Assembly: GCA_946902985.2 (NCBI GenBank)
Contig: OX336388.2
Coordinates: 227,934,467 to 227,998,466, forward strand
From: Meconema thalassinum
Taxonomy: Eukaryota; Arthropoda; Insecta; Orthoptera; Tettigoniidae
Direction of reading: 5' to 3'
Length of the DNA stretch: 64,000 nucleotides
Made by a program: the position numbers and the translations under genes. Below the pieces are notes generated by a model. That model was not told the DNA's origin, did no database searches, and saw nothing but the letters and a program-made list of their open reading frames with translations. Below, piece by piece: positions 23,482 through 37,300 of the stretch (position 1 is its first letter; each line of letters begins with the position of its first letter).

Positions 23482-24911
23482 AGCCTACTTTTCACATTGT
23501 GCAAAAATGAGGAAAAAGTAGACTTATGAGATCGGGCAAATGTGTGTCTGTCTGTCTACCTGTCTGTCTGTATGTCCTGTCTGTCGGTCTGTCTGGCTGT
23601 GTGTGTGTCCCCCCCTATCAACTCCTAAACGGCTGCAGCAATCAACAACAAAATTTGGTAGGAGTAAAGATCTTTACCTGAATATCTCACGGCCATATTT
23701 GAAAGTGATGTCAGTGCTACCAACTGCTGAAAAATCACAATTGAAATTTGAGCTCCATGTTGGATATCTTGGAAGGTATGAATGGGAGCTATTTCAAAAT
23801 TGGCATACGTATAGATAATAATATTGCAGTTTAATTTCCAGGAGGCCATACATCGCATTGTTGCCAAAATGATTATAAGCCTGCTGATAGGTCCAAATTG
23901 TAAATGCATATAACTTCTACACTATGTATTGGATTTCAACAAAATTTCGTATGTACTATGTGTACATAAACAGATATGACTGAACGTATTCTTAAGATCC
24001 ACCAGGGCTGCCAACTGTTAATAAATGCTCTCAATTTATTTTATCCAAATACCAATATATCAGAAAGTATGCAAGCCGACAGCTTTAAACTATGCACACG
24101 TATAGTACCTGAGATTCTATATTAATTTGGAGTAACTTATATACGTCAGTGCTACCAACATGATTCCAAGCCTGCTGAGAGGTCCAATTTAAATGCATGT
24201 TACATCTATACTATCATTTGGATTTCAACCAAATTTCGTGTGGGCTATGTGTACCATAACAGATATGTCTGTGCCGATTCTTAAGAGTAACCAGGGCAGC
24301 CAACTGTTAATAAATACAGTCTCTATTTGTGTTACCCTAATATCAATATATCAGAAAGTGTGCAAGCCAATAGCTCGAAACTTTGCACACGTATAGTACC
24401 TGGCATTCTAGATTAACTTGGAGTAACTAATATACGTCAGTGCTGCCAACATGATTCTAAGCCTGCTGATAGGTCCAATTTTAAAATGCATGTAACTTCT
24501 ATACTGACTAATGGATTTCATTCAAAATTGACACAACAAGAGATCATATTATTTCAGATTATTTCTGACCAATACATGTATGTCATTGTTGCCAACATGA
24601 TTTTACGCGCGCTGTTAGATCCAATGTTTAACTGCATGTAACCTCCATGCTATCCATTGGACTTCAACCATATTTTGTATTCTGTACCTTAAGAGATGGA
24701 ACTAAGAATATATTCAGTCACCAGGGCTGCCAACTGTAGTCTCTATTAGGCAACATTATGCCAGGTATACAGTATTTAAAACTAATTAGAAATTTCGATA
24801 TTACCAACTTTATTTTGTCAATATTCTAGATAGACCCATATAGATTAATCATTGGCATGAATCTTAAAATTTAGGAAAAGTAGGCTCTTTAGTTCGTCAC
24901 GGAACTTCTTG
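23482..24911 (+). mobile_element. Helentron-like 1.4-kb element, copy 1
   Basis: Starts AGCCTACTTTTCACATT after TT and ends CACGGAACTTCTTG before TTT. A terminal inverted motif (AGCCTACTTTTC at the 5' end; AAAAGTAGGCT about 35 nt before the 3' end) and a 3' hairpin (AGTTC...GAACT) match the asymmetric ends described for Helentron/Helitron2 elements. The 5' end itself can fold (CTACTTTT...AAAAAGTAG). Next are TGTC simple repeats, then units of about 288 bp with AACTGTTAATAAATGC and CAACCAAATTTCGT. No coding region. Confidence 0.65.
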
Positions 24912-24949
24912 TTTACTTTTACACCATTATGGTGTATGCTGTTGATAAT

Positions 24950-25857
24950 AGTCATCATCATCATCTTCATTTCCCCTTTTCCAGCTGACACTGGGTGGGG
25001 AAAAATATGGTTCCTCTCCACTTTGTTCTGTCGTTCCACCATTCCTCTTCCGACACGGTGTTCCAATCCAGTTTCCGTTTACTAATGCTATTATTCACCG
25101 AGTCCATCCAACGCATTCCTGGTCTTCCTCGTCCTCTCTTCCCTGTCATCCGTTGTTCCAGTGCTCGTCTTGGTAACCTTACTTCATTCATCCGTTTGAC
25201 ATGTCCAAACCATCTCAATCTGTTATGCTCCAGTTTGTCATTTAGTTTCCGTACTCCCAGTTCTTTCCGTATATCTTCATTTCTCACTCTGTCCCTCCTC
25301 GTTTTCTGGACCATACTTCTCAGGAATCTCATCTCAGCTGCCTGTACTCTGCTCTCATCCCTCTTAGTCATTGTCCAAGTTTCTGCTGCATATGTCATTA
25401 TAGGGACATAATTTGCTTTGTATATAACTTCTTTAGCCTTAATTGGTATATCCTTGTTCCATATTAGTCCCCGTACCTGTTGGTAGAAAGCACTCCCGAG
25501 TTGTATTCTTCTGCTAATTTCCAAATCTAGTCTTCCATCTTCAGTCTGTGCACTTCCCAAGTATTTGAAGTGTTTCACCACTTCTAATTCCTTATCTCCT
25601 GGTTTGATTACTCCTTTTCCTTCTTTCTTACCTCTACTCATCACCACTGTTTTACTCTTCTCCACATTTATCTTGAATCGCCATTGCTCAAACTTTTCAT
25701 TTATTACGTCTAACAGTTCTTGTACCTCCATCACATCCTCGCCCCAGATCACAACGTCGTTTGCAAACAACATTACCTCCATCTTTGCCCTAATATATTC
25801 TTTCATCACTGTTTTACTCTTCATAATAGTACAATACACAATGATGCGAAATTTCAT
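24950..25857 (-). pseudogene. Non-LTR reverse transcriptase C-terminal half, mutated active site
   Basis: An open minus-strand frame enters within the RT domain at motif C, reading MLFANDVVIWG where an F/YADD box is expected: the first catalytic Asp is Asn (AAC). It continues through INVEKSKTVVMSRG, VKHFKYLGSAQTEDGRL, YVPIMTYAAETWTMTKRDES, RLRWFGHVKRMNEVRLPRRA and RGRGRPGMRWMDSV to a stop. On this strand the copy ends in GAT repeats at about 24950-24966. It is a 5'-truncated relative, not a close copy, of the element at 10693-12086. The frame is open, but the endonuclease and most of RT are missing. Confidence 0.75.
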
Positions 25858-26298
25858 TGTAATGTCTTGAATATTATTTGAGTTATCATGTAAACGCCGT
25901 GTGGAAATTAATTTACCGGAAAACGAGCTTCAAACTTGTCAAAGGGTGAGACAACTTAAGCGACACCAACTAACATTTAGGGGCATATCTCTGGAAGAAT
26001 TGAAGGAATTTTCACCAAATGAAAGGTAAAATATTATTCATTCAAATAATTCATTAAAACATTTTTTGTTGGTCCCTGAAAGGTGAAACATACCTTCCCC
26101 CCTATGGTAGGAAGAAAGAATATTATAATTTACTGCAATTATTGCTTTATTTTATTAATATTAACATATTATAATAATTTTAACCATAATTAATTATATT
26201 TGTAAATTATTATTAGAAGCACTGTATAAAATGATTGGAAGGTGACAGATTGGACACTTTAATATGTGTACATATATGTACTTCATTTGGGTAGAAAA
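25858..26298. other. No recognised feature
   Basis: AT-rich sequence up to the 3' terminus of the inverted Helentron-like element at 26299. No coding support. Confidence 0.5.
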
Positions 26299-29115
26299 CA
26301 AGTAGTTCCGTGAAGAACTATACAGCCGATTTTCATATATCCTACGCATGTTAATTGCCTCTATCAACATGAAATATTTCAGTTTTATTGTTGTGATAGA
26401 TTCGTAGATATTGAGAACCATCTAAATATTTCAGATGGTCGACAGGTTGGATTTTTATTTATGTACTACAAGCTGTACCCGGCATGCGTTGCAATGCCAA
26501 TCAAAGAAAGTGTTGGCATTGTAATTTGGTTTCTTGAAGTGCTTTTGGATACACAATTTTTTCTTCAATTTCCGTTAACTGCCTCTAAGCTATCGTAAAA
26601 TGGATTTACTAATTTTGAAACATTTGTGGGAGAGTGCGCAACAACTCACCAAAGTTTAATCGCAATCGGATGAATGGTATATGAACGCAGATGGAACTTT
26701 GCTGAAACACTTCACGCGTCGTCACCCATTTGTTGCATCAACTCGTGCGCTACCTATTGTAAAATGGATTTACTAAGTCGAAAACCTTCCCTGGCGTATA
26801 CACAACAAATCATCAAAGATTCATCGCAATCGGATGAATGGCATATGAACGCTTACGGAATTTTGTTTAAACGATTCGCGCGCCGTCACTCATTTGTTGA
26901 ATCAACTCGCGCGCTACCAATTGTACAATGGATTTAATAAGTCCGAAACCTTCCCTGCAGTGTGCACAACAACTCACCCTAGTTTCATCACAATCGGATG
27001 AATGGCATATGAACGCAGATGGAACTTTGTTGAAACGGTTTGTGCGCCGTCACTCATTTGTTGAAACTACTCGTGCGCAACCCATTAAACAATGGATTTA
27101 CCAAATCAGAAACGTTCCCTGCAGTGTGCACAACAACTCACCAAAGTTGCATCGCAATTGGATGAATAGTAGGCCTATATGAACGCATACGGGACTTTGT
27201 TGAAGCGATTCGCGTGCCTTCGCTCATTAGTTAAATCTACTCAGGCGCTACCTATTGTGCAATGGATTTTCTAAGTCAAAAACCTTCCCTGGACTGTGCA
27301 CCACATCTCAGCCAAGTTTCATCGCTATCGGACGAATGGTAGGCCTATATGAACGCGTACGGTACTTTGTTGAAACGCTTCGCGCGTCGTAGCTCATTTG
27401 TTGAATCTACACGTGCGCTGCCTATTGTAAAGTGGATTTACTCAGCCATAAACCTTGAATCTACTCGTGCGCTATCTACTGTGAAATGTATTTACTCACC
27501 CAAGTTTCATTGTTATCGGACGAATGGTGTATGAACACATACGGGACTTTGTTGAAACGGTGTGCGCGTCGTCGCTCATTTGTTGAATCTACTCGTGCGC
27601 TACCTATTGTAAAGTGGATATACTAAGCCAGAATCCTTCCTTAGAGTGTACTCAATATCTCACCCAAGTTTCATTGCTATCGTACGAATGGTATATGAAC
27701 GCATACGGGACTTTGTTGAAACGCTTCGCGCGTCGTCGCTCATTTGTTGAATCTACTCGTGCGCTATCAATTGTTAAATGGATTTACTAAGCCAGAAACC
27801 TTCCCTGGAGTGTACACAACATCTCACCAAAGTTTCATCGCTATCGGACGAATGGTATATGAACGCATACGGGACTTTGTTGAAACGCTTCGCGGGTCGT
27901 AGCTCATTTGTTGAATCTAATTATTATGCGCTGCCTATTGTAAAGTAGATTTACTAAGCCAGACACCTTTCCTCGAGTGTACACAACATCTCACCCAAGT
28001 TTAATCGCAATCGGACGAATGGTATATGAACGCATACGGGACTTTGTTGAAACGTTTCGCGCGTCGTAGCTCATTTGTTGAATCTAATCGTGCGCTGCCT
28101 ATTGTAAAGTAGATTTACTAAGCCAGACACCTTTCCTGGAGTGTACACAACATCTCACCCAAGTTTCATCCCTATCGGACTAATGGTATATGAACGCATA
28201 CGTGACTTTGTTGAAACGCTTCGTGCGTCGTAGCTCATTTGTTGAATCTACTCGCGCGCTGCCTATTGTAAAGTGGATTTACTAAGCCAGAAACCTTCCC
28301 TGAAGTGTACACAACATCTGACCCAAGTTTCATAGCAATTGGACGAATGGTATATGAATGCATACGGGACTTTGTTGAAACGCTTTGCGTGTCGTCACTC
28401 ATTTGTTGAATCTACTCGTGCGCTATCTACTGTGAAATGTATTTACTAAGTTAGAAGCCTTCCCTGGAGTGGAAACAACTTCTCACCCAAGTTTCATCGC
28501 AATCGGATGAAAGGTTTACGAACAAATACGGGACTGTGTCGAAGTGCTTCGCGCGTCGTCGCTCATTTGTTGAATCTACTCGTGCGCTGCCTATTGTAAA
28601 ATGGATTTACTCAGCCAGAAACCTTCCTTGGAGAGTAATCAACATCTCACCCAAGTTTCAGCGCAATCGGATGGGTGGTGTATGGACGCATAAGAGACAT
28701 ACACACCCACACACCCACATACATAGGGAATGTGGGGCAAGAGTACCAGGTCGGGTAAGAGTATCATTTTGAATTACTGTCAAGTCGTGATAATTGTAAC
28801 TTTTGAACTAGGTTGGCTACACTGAGTAACATGGCGCGTGTGTAGAAGGATACATTTCAGTTGCTCCAATAAGGTAGGTCGTGTCTGATATTATAAAGTA
28901 GGTTTTTGATTATTCTGAAGTTATATTTTCGGTACAGAATACCAAGTAAAGTGTTCGCGAATGTGATGTATAATTCATCTTTGTTATCTAGTCTTAAAAC
29001 ACGTTATTTGAGGTTGAGAATACACGTGCTGATCTATTGGTGTGCATAATCACCGCTGACTGGTGGCACTATATGGCAAGCTATGCAGAAGGGGGAATGA
29101 GTGTCAGTTCGCTCC

Positions 29116-29149
29116 GGGGCAGGAGTGCCAATCATGACACTCTTGCCCC
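29116..29149. promoter_or_regulatory. Internal palindrome of transposon terminal motif (left)
   Basis: GGGGCAGGAGTGCCA (29116-29130) and TGACACTCTTGCCCC (29135-29149) form an imperfect palindrome built from the TIR motif, about 200 bp upstream of the transposase start. It is a candidate transposase-binding or promoter-proximal site. Confidence 0.55.
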
Positions 29150-29347
29150 ACACAGTGAAGATACGTAAATAATTTACTGCAAGCTCAGGGTTTCGAAAAA
29201 TGAATATTATTTAGTAGGTATTATCATAATATCCAGTTAGGCTGAGCTATTTACTTTAATATTAGAAGCAGAAATTGCTGTGAACACATCTCCATTTCTC
29301 AAAGCATGAATGCAAGTAAATTTTCCTTGTTGTAGGTATTGATCAAA

Positions 29348-31199
29348 ATGGTGCGCAACTACGTTAGAAAGACTACTAGATCATCATATTCTCAAATAGC
29401 ACTCACGTCAGCGATACCTAACATAAAAAATGGAAAAAGTGAGGCATCTGCTGCTCGTGAATATGGTATACCAAGAGCTACACTGCGGAAGAGATTAAAA
29501 CTTATCAAGACTATGAGGTAGGCTTGTGTAGATTTAAGCCAACTTTTAGTGCAAGTCAAGAGGAAGATCTGGTGGCCCATATTCTGAAAATGGATGCTTT
29601 GTTCCATGGGCTTAATATTATGACAGTTCGAAGATTAGCTTTTGATTTCGCCGAACTAAATAACATTTCTCACAGATTTTGCACTGCCAGTAAAACAGCA
29701 GGTAAGGATTGGATTCAAGGGCTGTTCAAAAGACATCCAGAACTATCACTAAGAAAGCCAGAAGCTACCAGTATGTGTCGAGTAGCAGGATTTAACAAAA
29801 GACAAGTGCAAGTATTTTACAACAATATGAAGGGTCTGTTACAGCTGCATAATTTTCCTGCAAAAAAAATATTCAACGTTGACGAGTCAGGAATAAGCAA
29901 TGTCCATACACCAGAAAAAATTATTCGTTTGAAAGGGAAGCGGCAAGTAGGGAGGATTACTAGTGCATAAAGAGGAAAGACTACCACTTTTGTCTGTGCT
30001 GCTGGACAATACATCCCTCCTATGATAATTTTTGCTAGGAAGAGGATGAATGAGAGACTAATGGCAGGTGCTCCACCTGATGCCATCTTCCACCTCACTG
30101 ACAGTGGTTGAATAGACCAAAACGGATTTCTTGCGTACATTGACCACTTTTCTCGTCATGCGAATGCAAGTCCACAAAACCCTGCCCTTCTGCTACTGGA
30201 TGGTCATGCAAGTCACAAATCTTTGCCAGTGATTCTTAAGGCAAGACAAGTTGGAATTCACCTCCTTACATTCCCACCACACACTTCGCATATGTTGAAA
30301 CCATTAGACAGAACATTTTTTGGTCCACTGAAATCCTATTATAACCAGGAGTGCTCAAAATGCATGGTAAATAACCCAGGCAAGCGAATTTCTGAATATG
30401 ACTAAGGCATACGGGAAAGCTGCCACAATCAACAATGCCATCAAAGGCTTTCAAGTAACAGGAACATTTCCTTTTAATCCAGATATCTTCGATGATTCTG
30501 ACTTCAGCCGATGCAGTATTGAGAAGCACAGATCAAGAAGAAAATACCTCAGACTTTCATAGGCCTGACCCCAATCAAGATCACCCACAGACACGTGTGA
30601 GGACAGCTGAAGATGAATCTAGTGCAACAATTCCAGATAAATGCAAACTAACTGAATGTGAAGAAAGAAATGATTCAAGCAGCTCACCATTAGGACAGAT
30701 TGGTCAGAGAAAGGATACGGAGGAGTTCACTCCATTACCTAGCACCTCTAGGGAAGAAAGTCATGCTAAACCCACTTCCGGGCCTAGCAGTAGGTCTATT
30801 GAATCTATCTCTCCACTTCCACTTCGCAAAGCCAATTCGTCCAATACCATTTCCCGAAAAGGAAGGAAGCCTGAAAAATCTGTCATTCTAACAAGCGGCC
30901 CGAATAAAGAATTACTGGAGACGAAACATTCGTGTTCAAATCGGCGGGTTACTCAAAGGGTTACGGTGAAACGAAATTTACAGAAGAAGGCTAGGTATAA
31001 TGTTGGACCATCCCAGGGAGCAACAGAATGCCAAATGAAGAATGATGTTTATTTTCGTCTAGTTTGCCAGGAAACGCTAAGTGATCCACCTGATGAACCA
31101 ATGATCCAGTGCCAAAAGTGTCAAGGGTGGGCTCATACAGACTGTACTGATTTCAGTGAAGTGAAAGGGACATTCATATGTGACCACTGCAGGGTGTAA
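29348..31199 (+). pseudogene. pogo-type DDE transposase with PHD-like finger, broken
   Basis: Starts MVRNYVRKTTRSSYS at 29348, just after a splice-acceptor-like TTTTCCTTGTTGTAG. An N-terminal pipsqueak/CENP-B-type helix-turn-helix (SEASAAREYGIPRATLRKRL) is followed by the CENP-B/DDE region: NVDESG (Asp at 29881), LLLDGHASH (Asp at 30199) and LKPLDRTFFGPL (Asp at 30307), a DD35D spacing by my count. The Ser/Thr-rich C-terminus ends in a PHD-like Cys/His finger (C.KC.GWAH.DC, CDHC). Lesions: stop plus frameshift near 29519, stops at 29968 and 30109, frameshifts near 30400 and 30505. All three acidic residues survive, but no intact protein can be made. Confidence 0.85.
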
Positions 31200-31225
31200 A
31201 CGTATTTCACTTTGTTATATTTGTG

Positions 31226-31263
31226 TGACACTCTTACCCCACCCTATAGGGGCAAGAGTGTCA
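31226..31263. promoter_or_regulatory. Internal palindrome of transposon terminal motif
   Basis: TGACACTCTTACCCC (31226-31240) faces GGGGCAAGAGTGTCA (31249-31263) across 8 bp. The matching left pair is 29116-29149. The motif is that of the terminal inverted repeat, so these are candidate transposase-binding sites. Confidence 0.6.
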
Positions 31264-31471
31264 GGTGACATTAATTTGTTTTCATTGCAAAGTCTGGTGA
31301 TGCATAAGAGTCACTTTTCTTTTCTTTCCGCCATATTGTCCTACCAGGTATGTTGTACTGATAACCATATAATAAAATGTTTGTGATTAGCCTAAGGAGC
31401 AAAACATTGTATTTGAATCTTAGCATGGTACTCCTGCCCCACCTTCCCCCTATCAAGTAACATTGATTTTT

Positions 31472-32876
31472 AGCCTACTTTTCACATTTTGCAAAAATGA
31501 CGAAAAAGTAGACTTATGAGATCGGGCAAATGTGTGTCTGTCTGTCTGTCTGTCCTTCTGTCTGTCTTTCTGGCTGTGTGTGTGTCCCCCCCTATCAACT
31601 CCTAAACGGCTGCAGCAATCGAAACAAAATTTGGTAGGAGTAAAGATCTATACCTGAATATCTCACGGCCATATTTGAAAATGATGTCAGTGCTACCAAC
31701 TGCTAAAAAATCGCAATTGAAATTTGAGCTCCATGTTGGATATCTTGGAAAGTATGAATGGGAGCTATTTCAAAATTGGCACACGTACAGATCATAATAT
31801 TTCAGTTTAATTTCCAGGAGGCCAAACATGGCAGTGTTGCCAAAATGATTATAAGCCTCCTGATATGTCCAATTTTTAAATGCATATAACTTCTACACTA
31901 TCAAGCGGAATTCAACCAAATTTCGTATGTTGTATGTGTACATAACCAGATATGACTGAGCGTATTCTTAAGACCTACCAGGGCTGCCAACTGTTAATAA
32001 ATGCTCCTAATTTATTTTATCCAAATACCAATATATCAGAAAGTATGCAAGCGGACAGCTTTAAACTATGCACACGTATAGTACCTGACATTCTATATTA
32101 ATTTGGAGTAACATATACGTCAGTGCTACCAACATGATTCTAGGCCTGATGACAGGTCCAACTTTAAATACATGTAACTTCCATACTATCATTTGGATTT
32201 CAACCAAATTTCGTATGTGCTATGTGTACCCTAACAGATATGACTATGCGTATTCTAAGGAGCAACCAGGGCTGCCAACTGTTAATATGTGCTGTCCCTA
32301 TTTTTGTTACCCTAATATCAATATATCAGAAAGTATGTAAGCCAATAGCTCTAAACTTTGCACACGTATAGTACCTGGCATTCTAGACGAATTTGGAGTA
32401 ACTAATATACGTCAGTGCTGCCAACATGATTCTAAGCCTGCTGATAGGTCCAATTTTAAAATGCATGTAACTTCTATACTAACTAATGGATTTCATTCAA
32501 AATTGGCAAAACAATAGATCATATTATTTCAGATTATTTCTGACCAATACATGCATGACATTGTTGCCAACATGATTTTACGCGCGCTGTTAGATCCAAT
32601 GTTTAACTGCATGTAACGTCCATGCTATCCAGTGGACTTCAACCAAATTTTGTATTTAGTACCGTAAGAGACGGAACTAAGAATATATTCAGTCATCAGG
32701 GCTGCCAACTGTAGTGCTCTATTAGGATACATTATGCCAAGTATACAGTATTTCAAACTAATTGGAAATTTCGATATTAGCAACTTAATTTCGTCATTTT
32801 TCTAGATAGGTTCATATTCTGTAGAATAATCATTGGCATGAAAAGTAGGCTGTATAGTTCTTCACGGAACTTCTTG
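31472..32876 (+). mobile_element. Helentron-like 1.4-kb element, copy 2
   Basis: Same termini as copy 1: AGCCTACTTTTCACATTTTG after five T residues and CACGGAACTTCTTG before TT. The inverted motif GAAAAGTAGGCT lies about 37 nt from the 3' end and the 3' hairpin AGTTC...GAACT is intact. It sits in the T-run of the 5' end of element F, and the host sequence continues as TTATATAT. No coding region. Confidence 0.7.
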
Positions 32877-32884
32877 TTATATAT

Positions 32885-34307
32885 TGAACCCGCTGAGCTA
32901 TGGTTCATGTGATATTTTTTTTTTATGACAGAGCATTTATGATGGGATGTTGTACTTTTGAACACACCCAGGAAGCCACGTGAAGCTGAGAGATCACGCG
33001 ATACTTTGAAGTAGCGGTGAATCGCACTTTTGACTTTGGTGTAAACTGCTAATTATTATCTGAGGTCTTATTAATTATTTTTATCTTTCCTACGAGACTC
33101 AGAATATTCCATTTCGTCATGCTGCATTATTAAAACATTTTGGAGAATGTTTATTTTTACTTTAGGTAAGGTAATACCCTTGCAGATACGCAAAAAGGAA
33201 CGTAAGTAGTCGCTCAACGTTTTCGTTTTGACGACCTACTTTCTAGAGACACCCAGTACCGGGGCACTGCGTCTTGAGAATCCGCCTTGTGTAGGCGTGG
33301 AATTACATTTGTCCTACGAGACGTAGAAGAATATCCGCTGTTTAGCGTTCAAAGTGATTATAAAGTGCCATCGAGCAAGCAAATACTAATATTCACTGTC
33401 GATGAAGTCCAGTGAATTAAATAAGAAGCTTGGGAATAATTATTGGCAAGTATAGTGTATTGCACTACATTGCTGTGACATCACATATTACCCACGCGTA
33501 TGTGGAGGGCAGATGCCTAGTGGAAATATACAGGTAATAGTGTTACAATTATCCTGAATAAGTGTGATTATAATAGTATGAGATATTTAAATTGCCAAAG
33601 TGGAAATTTCATCTTTGAAACGTCGTATAATTCACGGATGCTGCGTGATACAAAAGTAGCGTCACTAGCACGTGCAGCATTATAAAATAGTATTAGCTCA
33701 CATGCTAATCCACATCTGCAAGATTAAGGCTGTGTCGTATCTTATAATTGAAGCCCATAATAGTCACGACGGACATTATAATTTTGGAAGTGAGAGGATG
33801 AATAATCACGCAACTTATTTCGCTACCCACGTGATTGGACTTTTATTCACCATGGTTGAAGCAGTCACCATGGGCTAATACCATCCCAGTATGGGGGGGT
33901 GACGTTTCTACAGGAACCAGCATGATGGTGGAACTTCCAGAACGATGAACGAGAGGGAAGGAGCCAAAATGCCATTTCCAGGCATATCCACGAAGATGTC
34001 GACAGGGACAAATCGAACCCTGGTCTTTGGGGGAGTCCAGATGGGAATCCTGATGAGGAGGATACCGATCCAGAGAGCCAGAGAGGTTTATGTACAACCC
34101 TTGTTGTGGAATAGAGAGCTGAGTGAGAGCTCCTCCATTTCGTGAGTTTTTGTCACACCCCTTCTTTGTTCTAGTTTCTGGTGGTGTACTAGTTTTAATG
34201 TAGTTTGTGAATCAACCACACTCAGTGTCAGCCATTTTTAGCCTACTTTTCACATTTTGCAAAAATGAGGAAAAAGTAGTCTTATGAGATCGATCCGGGA
34301 AAATGTG

Positions 34308-34343
<36 letters not shown>

Positions 34344-37300
34344 CTTCTGTCTGTCCTTCTGTCTGTCTGGCTGTGTGTGTGTCCCCCCCTATCGACTCCT
34401 AAACGGCTGCAGCAATCAAAACCAAATTTAGTATGAGTAAAGATGTGCACCGGAATAGCTCACGTCCATATTTGAAAATGATGTCAGTGCTACCAACTGC
34501 TGAAAAAACGCCCTAGAAATTTGAGCTCCATGTTGGATATCTTGCAAGGTATGCATGGGAGCTATTCCAAAATTGGCACTCATGTAGATAATACTATTTC
34601 AGTTTAATTTCCAGGAGGCCAACCATGACAGTGTTGCCAAAATAATTTTAAGCCTTCTGATAGGTCCAACGTTTAAATGCATATAACTTCTACACTATCA
34701 GCTGGATTTCAACCAAATTCTGTATGTAATATCTGTACATAAACAGATATGACTAAGCGTATTCTTAAGAGTCATCAGGGCTGCCAACTGTTAATAATTG
34801 CTCTCTCTATTTTTTAAAATCCAAATACCAATATATCAGAAAGTGTGCAAGCCAACAGCTTTAAACTATGCACACGTATATTCTGACATTTTAGATTAAT
34901 TTGGAGTAACTTATATACGTCAGTTCTACCAACATGATTATAAGCCTGCTGATAGTACCAATTTTTAAATACATGTAACTTCTATACTATCAGTTGGATT
35001 TCAACCAAATTTCGTATGTGCAATGTGTACCATAACAGATATGACTATAAGTATTGTTAAGAGCAATCAGGGCAGCCAACTGTTAATAAATGCTGTCTAT
35101 ATTATTTTTACCCTAATATCAATATATCAGAAAGTATGCAAGCCAACAGCTCTATACTTTCCACACGTATAGCACCTGACATTCTAGATTAATTTGGAGT
35201 AATTAATACAAGGCGGTGCTGCCAACATGATTCTATGCCTGCTGATATGTCCAATTTTAAAATTCATGTAACTTCTATACTAAAAAATGGATTTCATCCA
35301 AAACTGGCACAACAAGATATCATAATAAATCAGATTATTTCTGACCAGCACATGCATGGTATTGTTGGCAACATGCTTTTACGCGTGCTGATAGATCCAG
35401 TGTCTAACTGCATGTAACGTCCATTGGACTTCAACCAAATTTTGTATTCTGTACCTTAAGAGGTGGAACTAAGAATATATTCAGTCACCAGGGCTGCCAA
35501 CTGTAGTGCTCTATTAGGCTTCATTACCAGGTATATTTTGAACTAATTAGATATTTCGATATTACCAACTTAATTTCGTCATTATTCTAGATAGGTTCAT
35601 ATACTGTAGAATAATCATTGGCATGAAAAGTAGGCTGTATAGTTCTTCACGGAACTTCTTGTTCTAGGTAGGGATGTAACTAGATTAGTTAGATGTCATT
35701 TATTTCAGTTTAGAGTGAGACACCTTTGGGGTCAGACATTTTGGTCAGCCCTGGTGCAGCTTGGTGAACGTCGTGGAACGTCAATGCCTACCTTTTTGCT
35801 GAACCTGATCGTAGTCATTTTGAGGCTATTTTGTTCAACCCTACTTGGGGTAATTTTCAAGTCTTTGCTGACTGTAGTTATGGCAATCAGATGCCTTGGT
35901 TATTAATTGACTGCATTCTTCGCAGCCATCCTTTGCTACACCCCTGACTGTCGTTAGAACGGTCGTATCATTTAGGTAGTCGACAGTAACTACCAGTTTG
36001 TAAATGCATTATATTTCATTTTGAATAAGCTCAGCAGCTATTCTTGGTCATGTTTGAACCTAACAACTAGAAGGAATGTTTCGTTGCCTAGCATCGAACG
36101 CGGTTCCCAACGTATCATTAAGCAGATCTAGTGTGTGAATCTGTGCCACATTTATCATATTTTTCTTGTGTCGTGTGAGACACGTTTTTATTTGATGTTC
36201 TAGCAACTACTGAGTTGAATTTTTAAAGCAAAGAGCTTCAGTTATTGTAAGTTTACTTTCATTTAGACGTCTTTGGTAGAAAGACGGAAGTGTATTACTA
36301 TACTCAGATTTATAGCGTGCATTTGATACACGGACTCTGTAGAGATCCGTAACATATGGTAATGTTTTTTATGAACCGGCCAAGTGCAGGTTTTGTATTG
36401 ATTAAATCGCCGGCCTTGAATAAACTGGTTATGTAACCCAGTGACCTAGAGCACGCCTGCTTCATTGTGAGACAAAACTACTATAGACGAGGACAGAGTA
36501 CAATTTGTATTCGCTTTTCCTTTCATTGCTATTTTGCTTATGGAAACCAGTTTCCACTCTTGTATTTGATCACTTGTTTTATGGATCGGTTTTTGTTAGT
36601 TTAGCGCTCTGTTGCGTGTATTGTCGTATGACAGGTACAGTTATGTAAGGTTTTCTATAGGATGGTGAAGTCTACCCTGTTATGGCAGGATGTTATTGTA
36701 TGCTTTGTCCGGGGATGATCCCGTTGACCAGATGTTACTGGAAGGTAACTGTTGTACAGGCCTATCCCAGAGTTATTGAACGCGAGCTTAGCGCCGCTGG
36801 TAACCCGTGTTATTGTGTGTCCGAGTTGTTATACTCGATGATTATATTCCGACTGTTGAGTCGAGGCTTTTTGGTGGAGAATGATCTCAGTTGGAGACAC
36901 TCCGTGCCCAGGCTATTGTCAATGTTATTCGCCATAAACCTACGATAAACCTATAAACCGACATTCTAATAATAAAATGCATAATTGTTATAAAACAAGC
37001 CTAACTAACGATTCTTTCTATCTAACTTTGTTCTTTGCATTCTGGAACTGTTGACATAGCCGTGCAGTTGAAGATAATTTCCTTGTGAGGAATTGACTAG
37101 GACAGTTGACATTTTTGTAGCGACCTGAAGCATGTGCGAACCTAGAGTTCGTAGCTTGTCGAGCTCAGGCCATGCGATGTCAGACGTGGTCTCAACTGCG
37201 CATTCGTCACCGTAACTATACACATTAGATGACTATGGTTTACAAAGAGTAAACCAAGGTGTAGGCAGGAATTTTTAATAAAACTACTGTGTCTATTTCG

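Larger units (their letters stand above)
28726..31450 (+). mobile_element. pogo-like DNA transposon with TA duplication
   Basis: Terminal inverted repeats of about 22 bp match at 20 positions (left 28726-28747, right about 31427-31448; shared core GTGGGGCA.GAGTACC). TA lies directly outside each end (28724-28725 and 31451-31452), the target of Tc1/mariner-pogo elements. The terminal motif recurs internally as two palindromes, at 29116-29149 and 31226-31263, bracketing the transposase region. It lies inside Helitron-like element F, whose sequence resumes after the right TA. Confidence 0.85.
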